NCBI GenBank assembly: GCA_031271865.1
Contig: JAISUW010000033.1
Coordinates: 1 to 44,025 of the forward strand
DNA: 44,025 nucleotides
Source: Oscillospiraceae bacterium
GTDB lineage: Bacteria; Bacillota; Clostridia; Oscillospirales; Acutalibacteraceae
Reading direction: 5' to 3'
The notes beneath the pieces are model-generated. The model saw only the letters and a list, made by a program, of their open reading frames with translations, made no database searches and was not told the origin of the DNA. The translations under genes were made by a program, and so were the position numbers. Below are positions 42,008-44,025 of the stretch, piece after piece (position 1 is the stretch's first letter; every line of letters begins with the position of its first letter).

Positions 42008-42132
42008 AACAAATCCCTTCCCATACTGCAAATCATATCAGCTGCTTTCTGTGCATTTGTTTCATATTTTGTGACCGATTGGTTCAACAAATGCCGATAT
42101 GTAGAATGAATACCTATTTGTCGCAAAATCAT
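42004..42132 (-). CDS. Possible 42-residue protein coupled to the alpha/beta hydrolase gene
   Basis: A short frame (MILRQIGIHSTYRHLLNQSV to CSMGRDLL) ends in ATGA, overlapping the hydrolase start by four bases, the classic sign of translational coupling. Upstream is GGAAACGGAG, close to the ATG. LRQIGIHSTY and VTK...Y.TN loosely recall the Spo0A C-terminal domain with a deletion, but this is too weak to name. It could be a leader peptide or the remnant of a gene. Confidence 0.35.
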   Translation of the reverse strand: MILRQIGIHSTYRHLLNQSVTKYETNAQKAADMICSMGRDLL

Positions 42133-42274
42133 CTCCGTTTCCTCACTTGTTTTCCCAAAATTCAACAGAATATTTCCGAAACAGAAGCAAGAAGCCGACG
42201 GCAAGAAACAGGCGTGGGATGCGTGCGCCGGCAATTGCCAATAGTTACAAACGGTAACAAAAAATATCCAAAAA

Positions 42275-43324
42275 TCAGTTAATCTCCAGGCCATCGGTAT
42301 CCGGCAGCGTGCCGGATACATCCGTTACATCCCGGAGATAGAAGAACGCCACGGAGCTGATATCGTCTTGGAGCGGGAGATACCGCCCGACCGACCGCCA
42401 GCCCAGAGCTTGGCACGTTACGCGGATGTCTTGCGCAAAGTAAATCGGGTCCGGGATGTGCCAGCGGTAGAGGGAGAAGCGCAGGTTGGCGTTGTACAGT
42501 CCGTCCGTCTTGGTGACTTTGTTCAGACCGGCATAGGGGGTGCAGAACTCTTGGTACCGTCCGCCGGGGTCGAAGTTATAGGAGCCGCAGAAGTAGTCCT
42601 CCGTTCCCGTCCCGCAGATGGTCGGGAAGTCCGTGTCGCCGTCCAGGTAGAACTTGACCTCCCCTTCCCCCCACCAGCCGTTGCTGTTGACGCCCCAGAA
42701 GAGATACGTACCCACGTACTGCCCTTGCCCTTGGATATTGTCCAGTATGGTATACACTTCTTTATACGGTAGCGGGTTCGTGCGCCTAAACTGCGCATGG
42801 AAGTAGGCGGCCTGTGCAGGAACATCCTCGAGCGTGTAGTCTATATAATAGTATAGCGTCACGTTGCCGTGGTGGAGGTTCTCCACCGTAATGCGCGCCC
42901 CGGTGCGGAAAGGCATCTCCCAGTAGCAATTGAAAGCGCGCTTTGGGTTCACGCAGACCGCGGCGGAGGTCATCTGCTTGTACTCTTGGTAGGCCGCCAT
43001 AGCGAAGAAATCCCCCAGCGGCACTTCCACGGACGGCTTGTCCGCGCCGTCCCAGTAGATGCGCAGGATCATCTTGCGGTCGGCAGGTGCAGAGTCCGTC
43101 AGCCACATATGCCGTATCACGCCCATATCCCGGATGTCGGCAATGACGGCGGTCTTCCCGGATTCAATGTTTATGGAGGGGCTGACCTTCCAGCCCTGCC
43201 CCAAGTCGCGGGCGCAGAATGCCCCCGTCCCCTCGGTCGACATGCCGGCCTTGCCCTTCTCCCCGGTCGGATTCTCGGCGGAGATGCTCCGGGACACGCG
43301 GCGGGTGATTTCGGAAATATTCAT
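42275..43324 (-). CDS. GH172 (former DUF2961) glycoside hydrolase
   Basis: The 349-residue protein matches DUF2961, now family GH172, whose members act on difructose dianhydride and alpha-D-arabinofuranosides. Motifs are RHMWLTD near 71, VEVPLGDFFAMA, NCYWEMPFRTGARI, GWWGEGEVKFYLDGD (Glu220, Glu222) and GTGTEDYFCGSYN (Glu242); two of these glutamates are the likely catalytic pair. Characterised relatives form trimers or hexamers. No signal peptide is seen. The start at 43324 has GGGAGGCGG upstream. It is 17 bases behind the flavodoxin gene and probably in its transcript. Confidence 0.9.
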   Translation of the reverse strand: MNISEITRRVSRSISAENPTGEKGKAGMSTEGTGAFCARDLGQGWKVSPSINIESGKTAVIADIRDMGVIRHMWLTDSAPADRKMILRIYWDGADKPSVEVPLGDFFAMAAYQEYKQMTSAAVCVNPKRAFNCYWEMPFRTGARITVENLHHGNVTLYYYIDYTLEDVPAQAAYFHAQFRRTNPLPYKEVYTILDNIQGQGQYVGTYLFWGVNSNGWWGEGEVKFYLDGDTDFPTICGTGTEDYFCGSYNFDPGGRYQEFCTPYAGLNKVTKTDGLYNANLRFSLYRWHIPDPIYFAQDIRVTCQALGWRSVGRYLPLQDDISSVAFFYLRDVTDVSGTLPDTDGLEIN

Positions 43325-43341
43325 TTACTGCCGCCTCCCGT

Positions 43342-43755
43342 TCAGGTGCTTTTCACATTCGCAAGACCCGCGAAAGTGCAGCCTCGCCCCTCTGTGACCG
43401 TACGCAAGCGCTCCTCGGCTTTGCAAGCGCCGCTGAGGGAAACCAGCGTGTATGCCACCGCCTTCCCTGCCGGCAGGAACGCCAAAGCAGAATTAATTGC
43501 CGGAGGTACATTCCCCGCCCAAATGGGGGCGTATACCTGAATCTCGTCATAGGCTTCCAAGTCAATTTCCAGCGGCGCTATGGACCAGCCCTTGCCCATA
43601 ATGGACAGCGGACAGCCCATCAGGAATGTCAGAACCTTCGGCGGACGCTTTGCATCTTTGATTTCATAAATCGCCGCGCCGGCGGCGGCAGCTGCTTGCT
43701 CCGCCAACGCTTTGGCGTGGCCGCTGTAGGAGTAGTACAGAATGAGTGTCTTCAT
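43342..43755 (-). CDS. Flavodoxin family protein
   Basis: The 137-residue protein starts MKTLILYYSYSGHAKALAEQAA, the FMN phosphate-binding loop of flavodoxins, and has APIWAGNVPPAINSAL, which stacks on the flavin, then YTLVSLSG. It is a small electron carrier. The start has GAAGGAGG. Promoter at 43821-43849. Its pairing with a GH172 enzyme on one transcript is unexplained. Confidence 0.88.
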   Translation of the reverse strand: MKTLILYYSYSGHAKALAEQAAAAAGAAIYEIKDAKRPPKVLTFLMGCPLSIMGKGWSIAPLEIDLEAYDEIQVYAPIWAGNVPPAINSALAFLPAGKAVAYTLVSLSGACKAEERLRTVTEGRGCTFAGLANVKST

Positions 43756-43820
43756 GGATGTGCCTCCTTCGGTGTGGGGATTGCGGAGGGAGCGGTGGGA
43801 TAATTCAGTATTATAATCGT

Positions 43821-43849
43821 ATTATACCGCAAATGCGGGAATTTGTCAA
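43821..43849 (-). promoter_or_regulatory. Consensus sigma-A promoter of the flavodoxin-GH172 operon
   Basis: On the minus strand, perfect TTGACA (43844-43849) and TATAAT (43821-43826) are separated by 17 bases. A small CCCGCATTTGCGG inverted repeat lies in the spacer and could be an operator. Confidence 0.8.
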
Positions 43850-43897
43850 GGGTTGGGTTTGGGGGGGGAATATTTGCGGCTTGCGTGCGGAAATATA

Positions 43898-44025
43898 AAG
43901 ATTATGTACTTTTCTCAGCATTAAATATTGTTGATATATAACATATCTAAAAAATTCCAAACGGAAAATATAGGGGTGAATTCAAAAGCAGTCCCCAATA
44001 ATTAAACCATCCTTTTCTGTAACCA
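43898..44025. mobile_element. MITE-like element, copy 6, cut by the window end
   Basis: The left end AGATTATGTACTTTTCTCAGC is a diverged form of AGGATTACGTAGTTTCTTCAG, and the interior GGGGTGAATTCAAAAGCAGT matches GGGTGAATCCGAAAACAGTC of copy 1, in the same orientation and at the same distance. The right end lies beyond the window. Confidence 0.6.

Overview
The window looks like a chromosomal segment of an anaerobic, endospore-forming member of the Clostridia, probably in or near the Oscillospiraceae. The base composition is moderately high in GC, Shine-Dalgarno sequences are strong, and the genes include spoIIGA, spoVT, type III glutamine synthetase, a flavodiiron protein and two exosporium-type collagen-like proteins. 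I see no tRNA, rRNA, CRISPR array or prophage. The placement is inferred from gene content, not from a search.

Layout. 1-850: two blocks of about 23 short palindromes. 848-3266: a secreted GH43 enzyme and a beta-helix (GH28-like) enzyme, each with its own promoter. 3384-8921: rplS, two signal peptidase genes, rbgA, a phosphoesterase-glycosyltransferase fusion and spoIIGA. 8922-9591: tandem copies of a MITE-like element. 9592-13966: glnN, a dGTPase-like HD hydrolase and an IS1595-type transposase homologue whose catalytic residues look lost. 14049-16733: collagen-like gene 1, bracketed by MITE copies. 16777-22484: a tightly coupled minus-strand operon (histidine phosphatase, Dus, GT52-like transferase, KdsB-like CMP-sugar synthetase, Lhr-like helicase). 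22738-27043: a PDDEXK protein, spoVT, glyA and a GPH transporter. 27282-29768: SPFH protein, tadA and a DegT aminotransferase. 29773-32187: a CdaR-type regulator and an S41 protease homologue lacking both catalytic residues. 32564-36765: polysaccharide pyruvyl transferase, hisI, Fe-ADH and fprA. 37073-38857: collagen-like gene 2 behind a sigma-K-type promoter. 38972-39110: a possible small RNA. 39126-43755: a DUF4474-like protein, a secreted alpha/beta hydrolase, a GH172 enzyme and a flavodoxin.

Themes. Polysaccharide breakdown and uptake (GH43, beta-helix, GH172, GPH transporter) alternate with surface-glycan synthesis (GT2 fusion, GT52-like plus KdsB-like, DegT, pyruvyl transferase) and spore functions (spoIIGA, spoVT, two collagen-like proteins). 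Fourteen sigma-A-type promoters can be read by eye, all with 17-bp spacers; eight use TTGCAA or TTGCAT as the -35 box.

The strongest unexplained signals are: (1) clusters of 15-bp palindromes whose core differs from locus to locus but whose outer arm bases covary, two of them inside coding sequences in frame; (2) a dense family of about 171-bp MITE-like elements; (3) a promoter-to-terminator small-RNA candidate with interlocked helices.
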